Positions 52,526 through 61,689 of a stretch of DNA of 64,000 bases are shown here, in pieces. The number at the start of each line of letters is the position of its first letter. Positions within the stretch are counted from its first letter, which is position 1. A program made the translations under genes and the position numbers. This DNA is from Actinomycetales bacterium. Lineage in GTDB: Bacteria; Actinomycetota; Actinomycetes; Actinomycetales; Microbacteriaceae. The DNA is taken from assembly GCA_015655415.1 (NCBI GenBank), contig JAATFB010000105.1, positions 34,107 through 98,106 on the forward strand, written 5' to 3'. The notes beneath the pieces were generated by a model that ran no database searches, had not been told where the DNA came from, and was given only the letters and a program-made list of their open reading frames with translations.

Positions 52526-53631
52526 GAGGTCCTCGACAGCCACTCGAGATAGAACGTTCCCACCCCGGCCGCTACGAGAAGGCCGCCGATGATCCAGAAT
52601 CGCACCACCACGGTCACCTCCGCCCAGCCCTTCAGCTCGAAATGGTGATGGATCGGGCTCATGCGGAAGATGCGCCGGCCGTGCGTGACCTTGAAGTACG
52701 CCCGCTGAAGGATCACGGATCCCGTCTCGATGACGAAGAGGCCGCCGACGAGCACGAGCAGGAGCTCGGTGTGGCTGAGGACGGCCAGCGCGGCCAGCGC
52801 GCCGCCCAGGGCCAACGAGCCCGTGTCGCCGAGGAAGATCTGGGCGGGCGAGGTGTTCCACCACAGGAACCCGACCAGCGAGCCGACGATCGCCGAGGCG
52901 ACGACGGCCAGATCGAGCGGGTCGCGCACCGTGTAGCACTTGAACAGGTTGTCGGTGTCGATCGTCGCGCTGAAGCAGGACTGGTTGAACTGCCAGAACC
53001 CGATGATGACGTACGACCCTATGGACAGGATCGATGCGCCGGTCGCCAGCCCGTCCAGGCCGTCCGTCACGTTGACGCCGTTGGAGGTGGCGGTCGTGAT
53101 GATGTTGATCCAGATGAGGTAGAGGATGACGCCGACGACGGGAACGCCGCCCAGCACCATCAGATCCAGCGGAAGGTCTCGGATGAAGGAGATCTCCGTC
53201 GAGGCGGGCGTGACGCCCTCACGGCTCGGGAAGTTGATGGCGAGGATGCCGAAGACCGTCGCGACGATCACCTGACCGGCGACCTTGGACCAGCCCCCGA
53301 GTCCGAGGCTGCGCTGTTTGCGGGTCTTCAGGAAGTCGTCGATGAATCCGACCACGCCCAGCCCGACCATCATGAACAGCACCAGCAGCGGCGATGCCGA
53401 GAGCCCGTCGCCCCCGTTGAGGAGGACCGCGACGAAGTAGCCGACGAGCGTGGCCAGGATGATGACGATGCCGCCCATGGTCGCCGTCCCGCGCTTGGCA
53501 TGATGCGACTGCGGGCCGTCGTCCCGGATGAACTGGCCCCAGTTCAGGCGGTGGAAGAGCTTGGCGAAAACCGGGGTCAGGAAGAGCGAGAACGCGAGCG
53601 AGAGAGCACCCGCCGTCAGCAGAGCCCTCAC
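52522..53631 (-). CDS. mraY: phospho-MurNAc-pentapeptide transferase MraY
   Basis: A 369-residue membrane enzyme that moves phospho-MurNAc-pentapeptide onto undecaprenyl phosphate, giving lipid I. Ten helices; catalytic/Mg landmarks [25 protein letters not shown] and the [15 protein letters not shown] loop near the C-terminus. The GTG at 53631 overlaps the murF stop (GTGA). Confidence 0.96.
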   Translation of the reverse strand: MRALLTAGALSLAFSLFLTPVFAKLFHRLNWGQFIRDDGPQSHHAKRGTATMGGIVIILATLVGYFVAVLLNGGDGLSASPLLVLFMMVGLGVVGFIDDFLKTRKQRSLGLGGWSKVAGQVIVATVFGILAINFPSREGVTPASTEISFIRDLPLDLMVLGGVPVVGVILYLIWINIITTATSNGVNVTDGLDGLATGASILSIGSYVIIGFWQFNQSCFSATIDTDNLFKCYTVRDPLDLAVVASAIVGSLVGFLWWNTSPAQIFLGDTGSLALGGALAALAVLSHTELLLVLVGGLFVIETGSVILQRAYFKVTHGRRIFRMSPIHHHFELKGWAEVTVVVRFWIIGGLLVAAGVGTFYLEWLSRTS

Positions 53632-55043
53632 GAGTACAGCTCCCCCAGTCGGTCGCCGAGGTGACGCAGACCCGCCGCGTTCGACGACTTCACCAGGACC
53701 GTGTCGCCGGGGCGCAGCATCGCCTTCAGGGCGTCGAACGCCTCATCCTGGGTCTGAACGAACAACGACTCGCCGTCCCACGAGCCCTCGTTGATCGTCG
53801 AGATGTGCATGCGGCGTGCACCGGGGCCGACGACCACGACCTGATCGACGCCGAGGCGCACCGCGAGCAGCCCGACGCGGTCGTGCTCGGCACCGGAGAC
53901 CTCGCCGAGCTCGCTCATCTCGCCGAGCACCGCGATGGCGCGGCCTCCCGGCTCGCGCAGCTGGACGAGCGTCTTCAGCGCCGCGGCCATCGAGTCGGGG
54001 CTGGCGTTGTATGCGTCGTTGATCACCGTGACGCCGCCAGCGCCTCCCATGACCTCCATGCGCCAGCGCTCGGCACGCGTCACCGACTCGAGCCCCGCGA
54101 CGATGTCGTCGATCCCGACGCCGAGGGCGTACGCGGCCGACGCCGCCGCCAGAGCATTGGAGACGTGGTGCTCCCCAAGCACGCGAAAGGCCACGTCGCG
54201 ATCGGTGCCGTCGGGAAGATGCAGGACGAACGCCGTGCCGTGCCGGCTCGAGCGCACGTCGGTGGCGCGTACCCGGTCGGGCGCGGCCTGCCCGTCGACG
54301 CCGAACCACAGCACCTTCGCCCTGGTGCGGCTCGCCATCGCGGCCACGCGCGGGTCGTCGGCGTTCAGCACGGCCGTGTCCTCGCTGCGCAGATCGGTCA
54401 CCATCTCGGACTTCGCCCTCTGGGTCGCCTCGATGCCGCCGAATTCGCCCGCGTGCGCGAGGCCCACCTTGAGCACGACCCCCACGTCGGGCCTGGCCAT
54501 GCGCACGAGGCGCGCGATGTCGCCCTCCCGGCTGGCGCCCATCTCCGCGACCAGGAAACGCGTCCGCTCGGTCACCTCCAGCATGGTCAAGGGCGCGCCG
54601 ACCTCGTTGTTGAACGACGCCCGGGCCGCGACGGTCTCCCCCACCCGCGCCAGGATCGCGGCGAGCAGGTTCTTCGTGGTGGTCTTGCCGTTGGAACCCG
54701 TGACGCCCACGATCCGCAGGGGCCCACGTTCACGCACCCGGGAGACGACCACCCGGGCGAGCGCGCCGAGCGCCTCGACCACGTCATCGACCACGATCTG
54801 CGGGGTCTCGACGTCGAGCTCATGGTCCACCACCAGGAGCGCCGCACCGCGCTCGGCCGCCTGGGGGGCGAAGAGGTGACCATCGGTGGTCTCACCCGGC
54901 TTGGCGAAGAAGATCCCGCCCGGCTCGACCTCGCGCGAGTCGGTGAAGGAGCTCCCTTCGACCGTCGTGTCCGCGGCGGAGGCGGCACCGACGATCCTTC
55001 CCGCGACGGCCGCGGCGATCTCCCCGATCGACATCGCGATCAT
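53628..55043 (-). CDS. murF: UDP-MurNAc-tripeptide-D-Ala-D-Ala ligase
   Basis: A 471-residue ligase adding the D-Ala-D-Ala dipeptide. N-terminal substrate-binding region ([22 protein letters not shown]), ATP loop [17 protein letters not shown] near residue 110, [21 protein letters not shown], and [18 protein letters not shown] start at the ATG at 55043, which makes an ATGA overlap with the murE stop like other junctions in this cluster; an ATG three codons earlier (55052) is the alternative. Confidence 0.95.
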   Translation of the reverse strand: MIAMSIGEIAAAVAGRIVGAASAADTTVEGSSFTDSREVEPGGIFFAKPGETTDGHLFAPQAAERGAALLVVDHELDVETPQIVVDDVVEALGALARVVVSRVRERGPLRIVGVTGSNGKTTTKNLLAAILARVGETVAARASFNNEVGAPLTMLEVTERTRFLVAEMGASREGDIARLVRMARPDVGVVLKVGLAHAGEFGGIEATQRAKSEMVTDLRSEDTAVLNADDPRVAAMASRTRAKVLWFGVDGQAAPDRVRATDVRSSRHGTAFVLHLPDGTDRDVAFRVLGEHHVSNALAAASAAYALGVGIDDIVAGLESVTRAERWRMEVMGGAGGVTVINDAYNASPDSMAAALKTLVQLREPGGRAIAVLGEMSELGEVSGAEHDRVGLLAVRLGVDQVVVVGPGARRMHISTINEGSWDGESLFVQTQDEAFDALKAMLRPGDTVLVKSSNAAGLRHLGDRLGELYS

Positions 55044-56587
55044 GACAGCCATCCCGCCTCGCGCAGCGCGAGCCTCGCGTCCTCACGGGCCGAGTACGGC
55101 AGGTGCACGCCGGCGACCTCCTGATAGTCCTCGTGCCCCGGTCCGGCGTAGAACACGACGTCGTCCTCGCCCGCGTGTGCGATGGCGGCTCGGATCGCCG
55201 CGCGCTGGTCCGGGATCTCCTCGATCAACGCGTCCGGAACCGCGGCGCGAGCCCCGGCGATCAGCGCGGCGCGGATGGCCGCGGGATCCTCGAACCGCGG
55301 GTGGAAGTCGGTGATGATGACCTCGTCGGCTCCCCGCGCCGCTATCGCGCCCATGTCGGCCCGCTTGGTGGCGTCCCTGTCGCCGTCCGCTCCGAAGACC
55401 ATGATGATGCGGCCGCGGGTGACCGCACGCAGGGAGGTCAGGATCCGGGCGAACGCGTCCGGCGTGTGCCCGTAGTCGACGAACACGACCGGTCCCCGCT
55501 CGCCGGAGACGCGCTCGGCGCGGCCGGGGACGTAGGCCCGGATGCCGTCGTCGCGCTCCAGCACCTGGCCGATCGCCTCCAGGTCGAATCCGGACTCCAC
55601 GAGCATCACGATGGCGAGCGCGGCGTTCGCCGCCATGAAGGAGCCCAGCAGCGGGATGCTCGTGGTGACGGAGCGGCCGTCCGGGCCTGACAGCGTGAAC
55701 TCGGTGCGGTCGATGGCCAGATCGCCCAGCTCGACGCGCCACTCGGCCTCGGCGCCGGGGACCGTGGCCAGTGTCGTGACGGGGATCCGCGACTCGTCCG
55801 CGATCCGTCGTCCCCACTCCGTGTCCACGGTGACCACGCCTCGTCTCGCGCGGTCGGGAGCGAACAGCGCGAGCTTCGCCTGGTAGTACTCCTCCATCGA
55901 CGCGTAGTCGTCGAGGTGGTCGTGGCTCAGGTTCGTGAAACCCGCCACGTCGAAGACGATGCCGTCCACGCGATGCCGGCTCAACGCCTGCGCGGACACC
56001 TCAACGGCGGCCGCGCGCACCTCGGCCTCCCGCATGCGGGCGAGCAGCGCGTGCAGCTCACTGGCCTCCGGCGTGGTCAGGGCGCTCGTGACCGCCACGT
56101 CGCCGATGCGGCGCTCGGCGGTCGAGCTCAGCCCGGATCGCACGCCGATCTGGCCGAGCACGGCGCAGATGACGTACACGACGCTGGTCTTGCCGTTCGT
56201 TCCGGTGACCGCGAAGAGGGTGGCGGGGTTCTCGTCGGTGCGGTAGATCCAGGCGGCGACATCGCCGAGAACCGCTCGCGGGTCGTCGGCGATCAGAACG
56301 GGGATGCCGGCGCCGGCGGCGATCTCGGCGCCCGCCGGGTCGGTCAGCACAGCCGTCGCCCCCGAGGCGGCGGCGTCGGCGGCGAAGGCGGCCCCGTGCA
56401 CGCGCCTGCCCGGGAGCCCGACGTACAGGTCCCCGGGCTGCACTGAGCCGGACGCCACGGTCACCCCGCTCACCTCGCCGGCGTCGACTCGGTCTGTCGC
56501 CTCGAACCCGAAGTCGGTCGCCAACTGGGACAGAGACCGGGAGACGGGGTGCTCGGGGCGCAGCATCACGGTGCCCGTTCCGGTCAC
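55040..56587 (-). CDS. murE: UDP-MurNAc-dipeptide ligase MurE, probably not for meso-diaminopimelate
   Basis: A 515-residue ligase that adds the third amino acid of the stem peptide. ATP loop [45 protein letters not shown], and the C-domain [16 protein letters not shown]. The substrate motif, DNPR in diaminopimelate enzymes, reads FHPR here ([11 protein letters not shown]), so the residue added is probably L-Lys, L-Orn, L-Dab or similar. The start is uncertain: I use the GTG at 56587; GTG at 56569 and ATG at 56566 are also in frame. Overlaps murF by 4 bases. Confidence 0.93.
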   Translation of the reverse strand: MTGTGTVMLRPEHPVSRSLSQLATDFGFEATDRVDAGEVSGVTVASGSVQPGDLYVGLPGRRVHGAAFAADAAASGATAVLTDPAGAEIAAGAGIPVLIADDPRAVLGDVAAWIYRTDENPATLFAVTGTNGKTSVVYVICAVLGQIGVRSGLSSTAERRIGDVAVTSALTTPEASELHALLARMREAEVRAAAVEVSAQALSRHRVDGIVFDVAGFTNLSHDHLDDYASMEEYYQAKLALFAPDRARRGVVTVDTEWGRRIADESRIPVTTLATVPGAEAEWRVELGDLAIDRTEFTLSGPDGRSVTTSIPLLGSFMAANAALAIVMLVESGFDLEAIGQVLERDDGIRAYVPGRAERVSGERGPVVFVDYGHTPDAFARILTSLRAVTRGRIIMVFGADGDRDATKRADMGAIAARGADEVIITDFHPRFEDPAAIRAALIAGARAAVPDALIEEIPDQRAAIRAAIAHAGEDDVVFYAGPGHEDYQEVAGVHLPYSAREDARLALREAGWLS

Positions 56588-56598
56588 GTGGCTCGCTT

Positions 56599-58380
56599 TC
56601 AATAGGTGTCGGGGTAGTCGGCCGGTGGCGCGGTCGATGGCTGGACGCGAAAGGCCTTGAGCACCTGGCTCATCATCGTCTTGAACAGCGGCCCGGCCGC
56701 CAGGGACGATGTAATGGTAGTCGGGAAGCCGATGTTGACGGAAACGAGATACTGCGGATCGTCGACCGGCGCCACGCCCATCACCGACACGTAGTAGCTC
56801 TTCAGGTACCCGCCGTAGCCGTCCGGCTCCTGGGCGGTTCCCGTCTTCGCGGCGACGAGGTATCCAGGGATCTCCGTGTTGGGCAGCGTCGAGATGGGTC
56901 CGCCCTTGAGGACGTTCTCGAGCATGCCCAGGATCTGCTGCGACGTGGTCGTCGAGATCACGCGGGTCCCCTTCTTCGACGGCACGTCCGTCATCGTCCC
57001 GTCGGCCTGTCTGCAGCCCTCCACGAGCGAGAGCGGCACCTTCACCCCGCCGTTGGCGATCGTCTGGTACGCGCTGAGCATCTGGGCCGGCGTCGTGGTC
57101 AGGCCCTGCCCGAACGTCGTCGCGTACCGCGTCTGGGCGTCCCAGCTGGAGGGCTTCGCCAGCTGGCCGCTCAGCTCGCCGGGGAAGTCCACGGCGGTCT
57201 TGCTGCCGATGCCGAATCTCTTCATGAAGTCGTAGCGCGCGTCGTCGTCCATGCTGGTGCCGAGCTCCGACATGCCGACATTGGACGACTCGGTGAGCAC
57301 TCCCGTCAGCGTCAGGTTCTGCACCGGGTGGGACTCGTTGTCGGAGACGAACACGCCCTTCTGCGGGGTCAGGGTGTCCGGCACGACGAGGTGGCTCGTC
57401 GGGGAGGCCTTCCCTGCGTCGATCAGGGCGGCGGCCGTCAGCGGCTTGAAGATGGACCCCGGCTCGTACTGGTTCTGGAACGTCATCGCCCTCCAGTACT
57501 CCACGGGCGTCGCGTCGAGGTCGTTCGGGTCGGGGGACGGATACTGGGCGGCGACCCGGATCTTGGCGTCCTTCACGCTGACCACGCTGACCATGCCGAA
57601 CTGTGCGCCCAGCTGCGGCACGACCTTCGCGAGCTCGTCCTGGGCGAACCACTGCAGATCCGGATCCAGCGTGGTGACGAGCTCACCGCCCTCCTTCGCG
57701 GGCTTCTGCACCTTGGTGCTGCCGGGGATCGTCACCCCATCGGCGCCGACCTGATACGTCTGCTCGCCGTTGTGCCCGGCGAGGCACTTGTCGGCGCCCT
57801 TCTCGAGGCCGGCCTGAGGCTGAGCCGATCCGTTGAGGAATCCGATGATGTTCCCGGCGACCGCCCCGTTCGGGTAGACCCGGGTCTGGTGGCTCGTTGC
57901 GTCGAGCCAGGGGATCTTCAGCGCCATCAGCTTGCGGTAGGTGGAGACGTCCACGTTCTGCACGATCGGGGCGTACATGGCGTCCTTGTTCTTCGCCAGG
58001 GCGTCGCGGATCGGATCGGTCACCTCGCTCGGCTTCTGGCCGGTGATGGCCGCGATCTCCTCGGCGGCGTCGGTCAGCGACACCTTCTGGGTCGTGCCGT
58101 GCACGGACCGGTCGAAGGGCTTCTTCGCGAACTTCGGGGTGGCGACGAAGTCGTAGCGCAGCACGCTGCGCGCCAGCACCGTGCCGTCAGCGGCCACGAT
58201 CGACCCGCGGGTTCCCTCGATCGTGGCCACGTTCCCGCGGCGTTCGGCGGCCTGACGGTCGAGCGCGTTCGCGTGCACGACCTGCACGTCGACGAGTCGC
58301 ACCACGAAGACGGCGACGATCACGAGCACGATCGCGATCGCCACCGCCGTGCGGCGTCGGTGCGATCTCGCTGTGGTCAT
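56599..58380 (-). CDS. ftsI: septal penicillin-binding protein 2 (FtsI/PbpB)
   Basis: A 593-residue class B transpeptidase that crosslinks septal wall. N-terminal transmembrane helix (residues 11-30), PBP dimer domain with TRGSIVAADGTVLA, then the transpeptidase domain with SxxK (Ser in EPGSIFKPLTA near residue 309), SxN (TESSNVGMS) and KTG (AAKTGTAQEP). No PASTA domain. It works with FtsW. The gene lies 21 bases after ftsL and 11 bases before murE. Confidence 0.95.
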   Translation of the reverse strand: MTTARSHRRRTAVAIAIVLVIVAVFVVRLVDVQVVHANALDRQAAERRGNVATIEGTRGSIVAADGTVLARSVLRYDFVATPKFAKKPFDRSVHGTTQKVSLTDAAEEIAAITGQKPSEVTDPIRDALAKNKDAMYAPIVQNVDVSTYRKLMALKIPWLDATSHQTRVYPNGAVAGNIIGFLNGSAQPQAGLEKGADKCLAGHNGEQTYQVGADGVTIPGSTKVQKPAKEGGELVTTLDPDLQWFAQDELAKVVPQLGAQFGMVSVVSVKDAKIRVAAQYPSPDPNDLDATPVEYWRAMTFQNQYEPGSIFKPLTAAALIDAGKASPTSHLVVPDTLTPQKGVFVSDNESHPVQNLTLTGVLTESSNVGMSELGTSMDDDARYDFMKRFGIGSKTAVDFPGELSGQLAKPSSWDAQTRYATTFGQGLTTTPAQMLSAYQTIANGGVKVPLSLVEGCRQADGTMTDVPSKKGTRVISTTTSQQILGMLENVLKGGPISTLPNTEIPGYLVAAKTGTAQEPDGYGGYLKSYYVSVMGVAPVDDPQYLVSVNIGFPTTITSSLAAGPLFKTMMSQVLKAFRVQPSTAPPADYPDTY

Positions 58381-58401
58381 CGGGTCACCTCGCAGCGGCG
58401 G

Positions 58402-59055
58402 TCAGTGGGTCGAAGGCGCCGGCAGGGCCCCTGTCCACGGTACGGGGCCGTCGTTCGTCTTCTGACGATTCGCGCCCGGTGTGCCCGAATCCGTTCCGCC
58501 CGCCGCACCGGCGGCGGGTTCCGTGCCGGTCGCGCCCCGCGACGCCTGGGCGCCCTGGTCTGCGGGCGTCCTGGCCTGCTTCGTCGTCTTCGGCGCGGTG
58601 ACGAGCGGGATGTCCTGGGTCAGCGCGTTGCCCACCAGCTGACCGGTGGACCCCGCCGCCGCCGTGGCGGGGGCGGGCGAGCCGATGATCTTCCCGTCGG
58701 AGAGCCGCAGGTACACAGGCGTGCCGTTGTTCACCATGCCGAGCGCGGCGGCGTTCGCGGCGAGGTTCTGCGGCGACGACAGCGCATCCACGTCCTCGGA
58801 GACTGCCTGATACGCGCGCGCCAGTTCGCCCTTCCGCGATTGCAGCGACTCGATGCGATAGGCGCCCTGTGAGACCCCGATGGACAGCAGCAGCTGCGTC
58901 ACGACCACGACCATCACGGTGAGCACGGCGATCGCGGCGTAGAACAGTCTGGGCCGGGCGTGCCGGGAGACGCGGGGAACGGCCTCAAGGTGGGGCGTCG
59001 TGTCCGAGGGGCGATTCCGTCCCGGCCATGGGACGGACGCGGTCGCCTGGCTCAT
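58402..59055 (-). CDS. ftsL: FtsL-like septum formation protein
   Basis: A 217-residue bitopic protein: about 35 cytoplasmic residues, one transmembrane helix ([22 protein letters not shown]), a short coiled coil with leucine spacing ([27 protein letters not shown]), and a long Gly/Ala/Thr/Pro-rich outer tail of roughly 90 residues. Identified by position between rsmH and ftsI and by topology rather than sequence motifs. The ATG overlaps the rsmH stop (ATGA). Confidence 0.85.
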   Translation of the reverse strand: MSQATASVPWPGRNRPSDTTPHLEAVPRVSRHARPRLFYAAIAVLTVMVVVVTQLLLSIGVSQGAYRIESLQSRKGELARAYQAVSEDVDALSSPQNLAANAAALGMVNNGTPVYLRLSDGKIIGSPAPATAAAGSTGQLVGNALTQDIPLVTAPKTTKQARTPADQGAQASRGATGTEPAAGAAGGTDSGTPGANRQKTNDGPVPWTGALPAPSTH

Positions 59056-60017
59056 GAGTTCCCCCTGATACGCTCCGCCGCGCGCAGCCGGACGGGGGCG
59101 GAGCGCGGATTGCGCGCCAGCTCCTCGTCGGCCGCCAACTCGGCACCCCTGGTCAGCAGCTTCAGCTCCGGCCGATGCTCGGGAAGCTCGACCGGCAGCC
59201 CTGCCGGCGCGCTCGAGGTCGCCATCGCCCGGAACGCACGCTTCACGATTCGGTCCTCCAACGACTGGAACGACATCACCGCGATGCGACCGCCCACCCG
59301 CAGCAGGTCGATGGCGCGCGGCACCGCCCGTTCGAGCACCTCGAGCTCGTGGTTCACCTCGATGCGCAGGGCCTGGAAGACGCGCTTGGCCGGGTGCCCC
59401 GTGCGCTGCAGCCCCGCGGGCGTCGCCTCCTGGATGACGGCGACCAGCTGTCCCGACCGGGTGATCGGCCGCACGGACCGGGCCCGCACGATCGCCCGCG
59501 CGTACCGGGCCGCCAGCCTCTCCTCGCCGTAGTCGAGGAAGATGCGGCGCAGATCGTCTTCGCCGTACTCCGCGATCACCTGCGCGGCGGTGAGCTCGCT
59601 CGCGGCATCCATGCGCATGTCCAGCGGGGCGTCCTTCGAGTAGGAGAATCCGCGCTCCACCCGGTCGAGCTGCAGGGACGAGACGCCGAGGTCGAACAGG
59701 ACCGCGTCGACCGAGTCGTGTCCGAGCGAGCTGACGGCATCCGTGATCGCGTCGTACACGGCGTGGATGATCGTGAGGCGGTCGCCGAACGGGGACAGGC
59801 GCCGGGTGGCCAGGGCTATCGCCTCGGTGTCGCGGTCGAGCGCCACCACCCGCAGCCGGGGGAAGCGCCGGAGGAAGGCCTCGGTGTGACCGCCGAGGCC
59901 GAGCGTGGCATCCACGAGGACCGGTGCATCGGTCTGCAGCGCGGGCGCCAGGAGCTCGATGCAGCGCTCCAGCAGAACTGGGGCGTGGATCGCGCTGGGA
60001 TCGGTGGGAGCTGTCAT
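59052..60017 (-). CDS. rsmH: 16S rRNA (cytosine-1402-N4)-methyltransferase
   Basis: A 321-residue AdoMet enzyme (formerly MraW). N-terminal [13 protein letters not shown], AdoMet loop [46 protein letters not shown], and [14 protein letters not shown] near the C-terminus. I start at the ATG at 60017, which gives the family N-terminus; the upstream in-frame codon is not needed. The 108-base gap from mraZ contains a hairpin. Confidence 0.96.
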   Translation of the reverse strand: MTAPTDPSAIHAPVLLERCIELLAPALQTDAPVLVDATLGLGGHTEAFLRRFPRLRVVALDRDTEAIALATRRLSPFGDRLTIIHAVYDAITDAVSSLGHDSVDAVLFDLGVSSLQLDRVERGFSYSKDAPLDMRMDAASELTAAQVIAEYGEDDLRRIFLDYGEERLAARYARAIVRARSVRPITRSGQLVAVIQEATPAGLQRTGHPAKRVFQALRIEVNHELEVLERAVPRAIDLLRVGGRIAVMSFQSLEDRIVKRAFRAMATSSAPAGLPVELPEHRPELKLLTRGAELAADEELARNPRSAPVRLRAAERIRGNS

Positions 60018-60064
60018 GGTCGTTCGGGCCTCGCTCCTGGCATCGGATCCCCATCCACTCGCCA

Positions 60065-60089
60065 CCTGACGCCGGGGAAGTGCGTCAGG
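60065..60089 (-). other. hairpin in the mraZ-rsmH gap, possible attenuator
   Basis: CCTGACGC (60065-60072) pairs with GCGTCAGG (60082-60089) around a 9-base loop, and the stem nearly extends to CACCTGACGC/GCGTCAGGGTG. It lies inside the operon between mraZ and rsmH, so it could lower downstream transcription. Confidence 0.4.
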
Positions 60090-60125
60090 GTGCGACTCGT
60101 GTGGCTGGGAGTCCCATGCCAGGAA

Positions 60126-60557
60126 CTAGAACAGTCCTGGGATCACCTCCTCGGCGGTCTCGGCGAACGAGGACTCGTTCGCCTCGAGGTAGGCGTCCCA
60201 CGCGGCGGAGTCCCAGATCTCTGCGCGGTTGCCCGCGCCGATCACCGTGAGGTCCCGCTGCAGGCCCGCGTACGTGCGCAGGAGCGGCGGGATGGTCACC
60301 CGATGCTGCTTGTCCGGGATCTCGTCGCTGGCACCGGAGAGGAAGACGCGCAGGTAGTCGCGGGCCTGCTTGCTGGTGACCGGGGCCTGTCGGATCTTCT
60401 CGTTCAGCGACTCGAACTCACGACGGGGAAAGACGTAGACGCAGCGCTCCTGACCGCGAGTCATCACGAGTCCGGATTCGAACTCGTCGCGGAACTTGGC
60501 CGGGAGGATGATGCGCCCCTTCTCGTCGAGCTTGGGGGCGTAGGTGCCAAGGAACAT
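60126..60557 (-). CDS. mraZ: MraZ transcriptional regulator of the dcw cluster
   Basis: A 143-residue AbrB-fold protein with two tandem MraZ domains: [25 protein letters not shown] and the second [18 protein letters not shown]. It forms rings and represses its own promoter. The ATG at 60557 follows GGGGAGGAG. First gene of the division cluster; three evenly spaced repeats lie just upstream. Confidence 0.96.
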   Translation of the reverse strand: MFLGTYAPKLDEKGRIILPAKFRDEFESGLVMTRGQERCVYVFPRREFESLNEKIRQAPVTSKQARDYLRVFLSGASDEIPDKQHRVTIPPLLRTYAGLQRDLTVIGAGNRAEIWDSAAWDAYLEANESSFAETAEEVIPGLF

Positions 60558-60594
60558 CGGCTCCTCCCCCGTCGATCTGAGCCGCGAGCAGCGG

Positions 60595-60624
60595 CATCCT
60601 CCACTTTACTCCACATCCATCCAC
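60595..60624 (-). promoter_or_regulatory. MraZ operator: three direct repeats with 10-base period
   Basis: On the minus strand three adjacent 10-mers read GTGGATGGAT (60624-60615), GTGGAGTAAA (60614-60605) and GTGGAGGATG (60604-60595). A GTGGA core every 10 bases places them on one helix face, the arrangement known for MraZ boxes. They lie 38 bases before mraZ. Confidence 0.75.
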
Positions 60625-60651
60625 TTGTCGTGGAAAACGTGACCGATTCGC

Positions 60652-60657
60652 AGCATA
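60652..60657 (-). promoter_or_regulatory. candidate -10 TATGCT of the mraZ promoter
   Basis: Minus-strand TATGCT (TANNNT) lies about 28 bases before the MraZ repeats, so the repeats would fall in the early transcribed region. Confidence 0.45.
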
Positions 60658-60862
60658 GGCGGGTCGATGTCCGGCGAAAAGGCAGGGAACAGTGCCAGTG
60701 GAGCGCAGTGGAGGGAAAGCGGCGCACAAGTGGGCGCGCTCGAGCGGCGTGGGACACCGACACGGCGCACCCCCGCGGAGGAGCGCGTGGAGGAGCGCGG
60801 GTCAGGGAACGGCCCGCTCCGCGGCAGAGGCCGGATTCGGCGGCCGTCGGCGCGCACAGCGA

Positions 60863-60887
60863 AAGGGCCGGCTACGAGGCGGCCCTT
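60863..60887 (-). terminator. hairpin, possible terminator of the DUF3040 gene
   Basis: AAGGGCCG (60863-60870) pairs with CGGCCCTT (60880-60887) around a 9-base loop; on the minus strand it is followed by TTCGC. The DUF3040 gene ends about 340 bases upstream on that strand. Confidence 0.4.
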
Positions 60888-61150
60888 CCTGAGCACACCG
60901 GCGCGCCCGACGGCGGAGCTCGTCGTCAGCCGTGCGGCGGCACTCGCGCCGAGTCCGGCACGCGGACCGGCAGGTCGCATCCGACGACAGGACGCCGAGG
61001 AGCACAGCCCACCCGGGAGGACTCGGCGACCGGCGGTTCAGCGACCGCGATTCGCCGACGGCGGCGCGACGACCGCAATCGGTGGTCACGGCTCGGCGAG
61101 CCAAGCTCAACCGGCCGGGCGGCGCAAGCTCAGCGACCGTAGCTCACTGT

Positions 61151-61194
61151 GGCCAGTTCACTGGGGCCAGTTCACAGTGGCCAGTTCACTGGGG
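61151..61194. repeat. 14-base tandem repeat, just over three copies
   Basis: GGCCAGTTCACTGG, GGCCAGTTCACAGT, GGCCAGTTCACTGG start at 61151, 61165 and 61179, followed by GGCC. A related CTCACTGT precedes the array. The first 11 bases are identical in all copies. Confidence 0.85.
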
Positions 61195-61225
61195 CCGCCT
61201 CAGCGGCCGGGTCGAGTGTCCCGCC

Positions 61226-61609
61226 TCAGCGGTCACCCTGCTGGCGCTTGTCCCAGCGCTCCCCGAGCCTGTCCATGAACCCGGACTGGACCGGCCTCGC
61301 ACGCGGACCGTCGGCCACCCCCGCACCGCTCTTGGCGCGGCTGGCCTTGGTACGACTCGGAGTGATCGCCAGCAGAACACCGGCGAGCATCAGGGCGAAC
61401 CCCAGGATGCCCACCACGATGGCCTGAATGAACACCCCGGTCAGCAGCACGCCGACACCCACGACGGCGAGCAGGATGCCGAGCACGACGGCGCGGTAGG
61501 TCGGGCGCACCCGCGCCCCGCCGACCTTGGCGACGAAGTCGGCGTCATTCTGATAGAGGCTGCGCTCCATCTCATCGAGGAGGCGCTGCTCGTGCTCCGA
61601 AAGCGGCAT
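61226..61609 (-). CDS. DUF3040 membrane protein
   Basis: A 127-residue actinobacterial protein of unknown function. The N-terminus MPLSEHEQRLLDEMERSLYQNDADFV is the DUF3040 signature, followed by two closely spaced transmembrane helices (residues 40-80) and a basic tail. In Mycobacterium a homologue lies near the mraZ/ftsL region. GAGGA lies 7 bases before the ATG. Confidence 0.9.
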   Translation of the reverse strand: MPLSEHEQRLLDEMERSLYQNDADFVAKVGGARVRPTYRAVVLGILLAVVGVGVLLTGVFIQAIVVGILGFALMLAGVLLAITPSRTKASRAKSGAGVADGPRARPVQSGFMDRLGERWDKRQQGDR

Positions 61610-61677
61610 CCGTGTCCTCCTCAGGCTCGCGAGAATGACTGTGTTGTGACTTCAGATTCTAGTCTCGCTGTCACGGC

Positions 61678-61683
61678 TAGGCT
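61678..61683 (+). promoter_or_regulatory. -10 hexamer TAGGCT for the leaderless polyprenyl synthase gene
   Basis: TAGGCT ends 6 bases before the GTG at 61690 and no ribosome site is present. Confidence 0.55.
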
Positions 61684-61689
61684 AGGCGC

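Larger units (their letters stand above)
60558..61225. other. 668-base gap between mraZ and the DUF3040 gene
   Basis: It contains the mraZ promoter and operator (60595-60657), a hairpin at 60863-60887 and a tandem repeat at 61151-61194. I see no supportable gene. The part 60660-60860 is GC-rich with scattered GTGGAG/GGAG words, and 61000-61140 has many GCGAC/CGGCG words. Confidence 0.6.

Noticed and set aside
49418..52552. 1044-codon plus-strand open frame over murG-ftsW-murD
   Set aside because: Same shadow effect; the minus-strand genes have clear motifs and overlapping junctions.
60667..61278. Possible 203-codon gene upstream of mraZ
   Set aside because: Arg/Gly-rich translation that passes through a hairpin and the 14-base tandem repeat; no motif or ribosome site.
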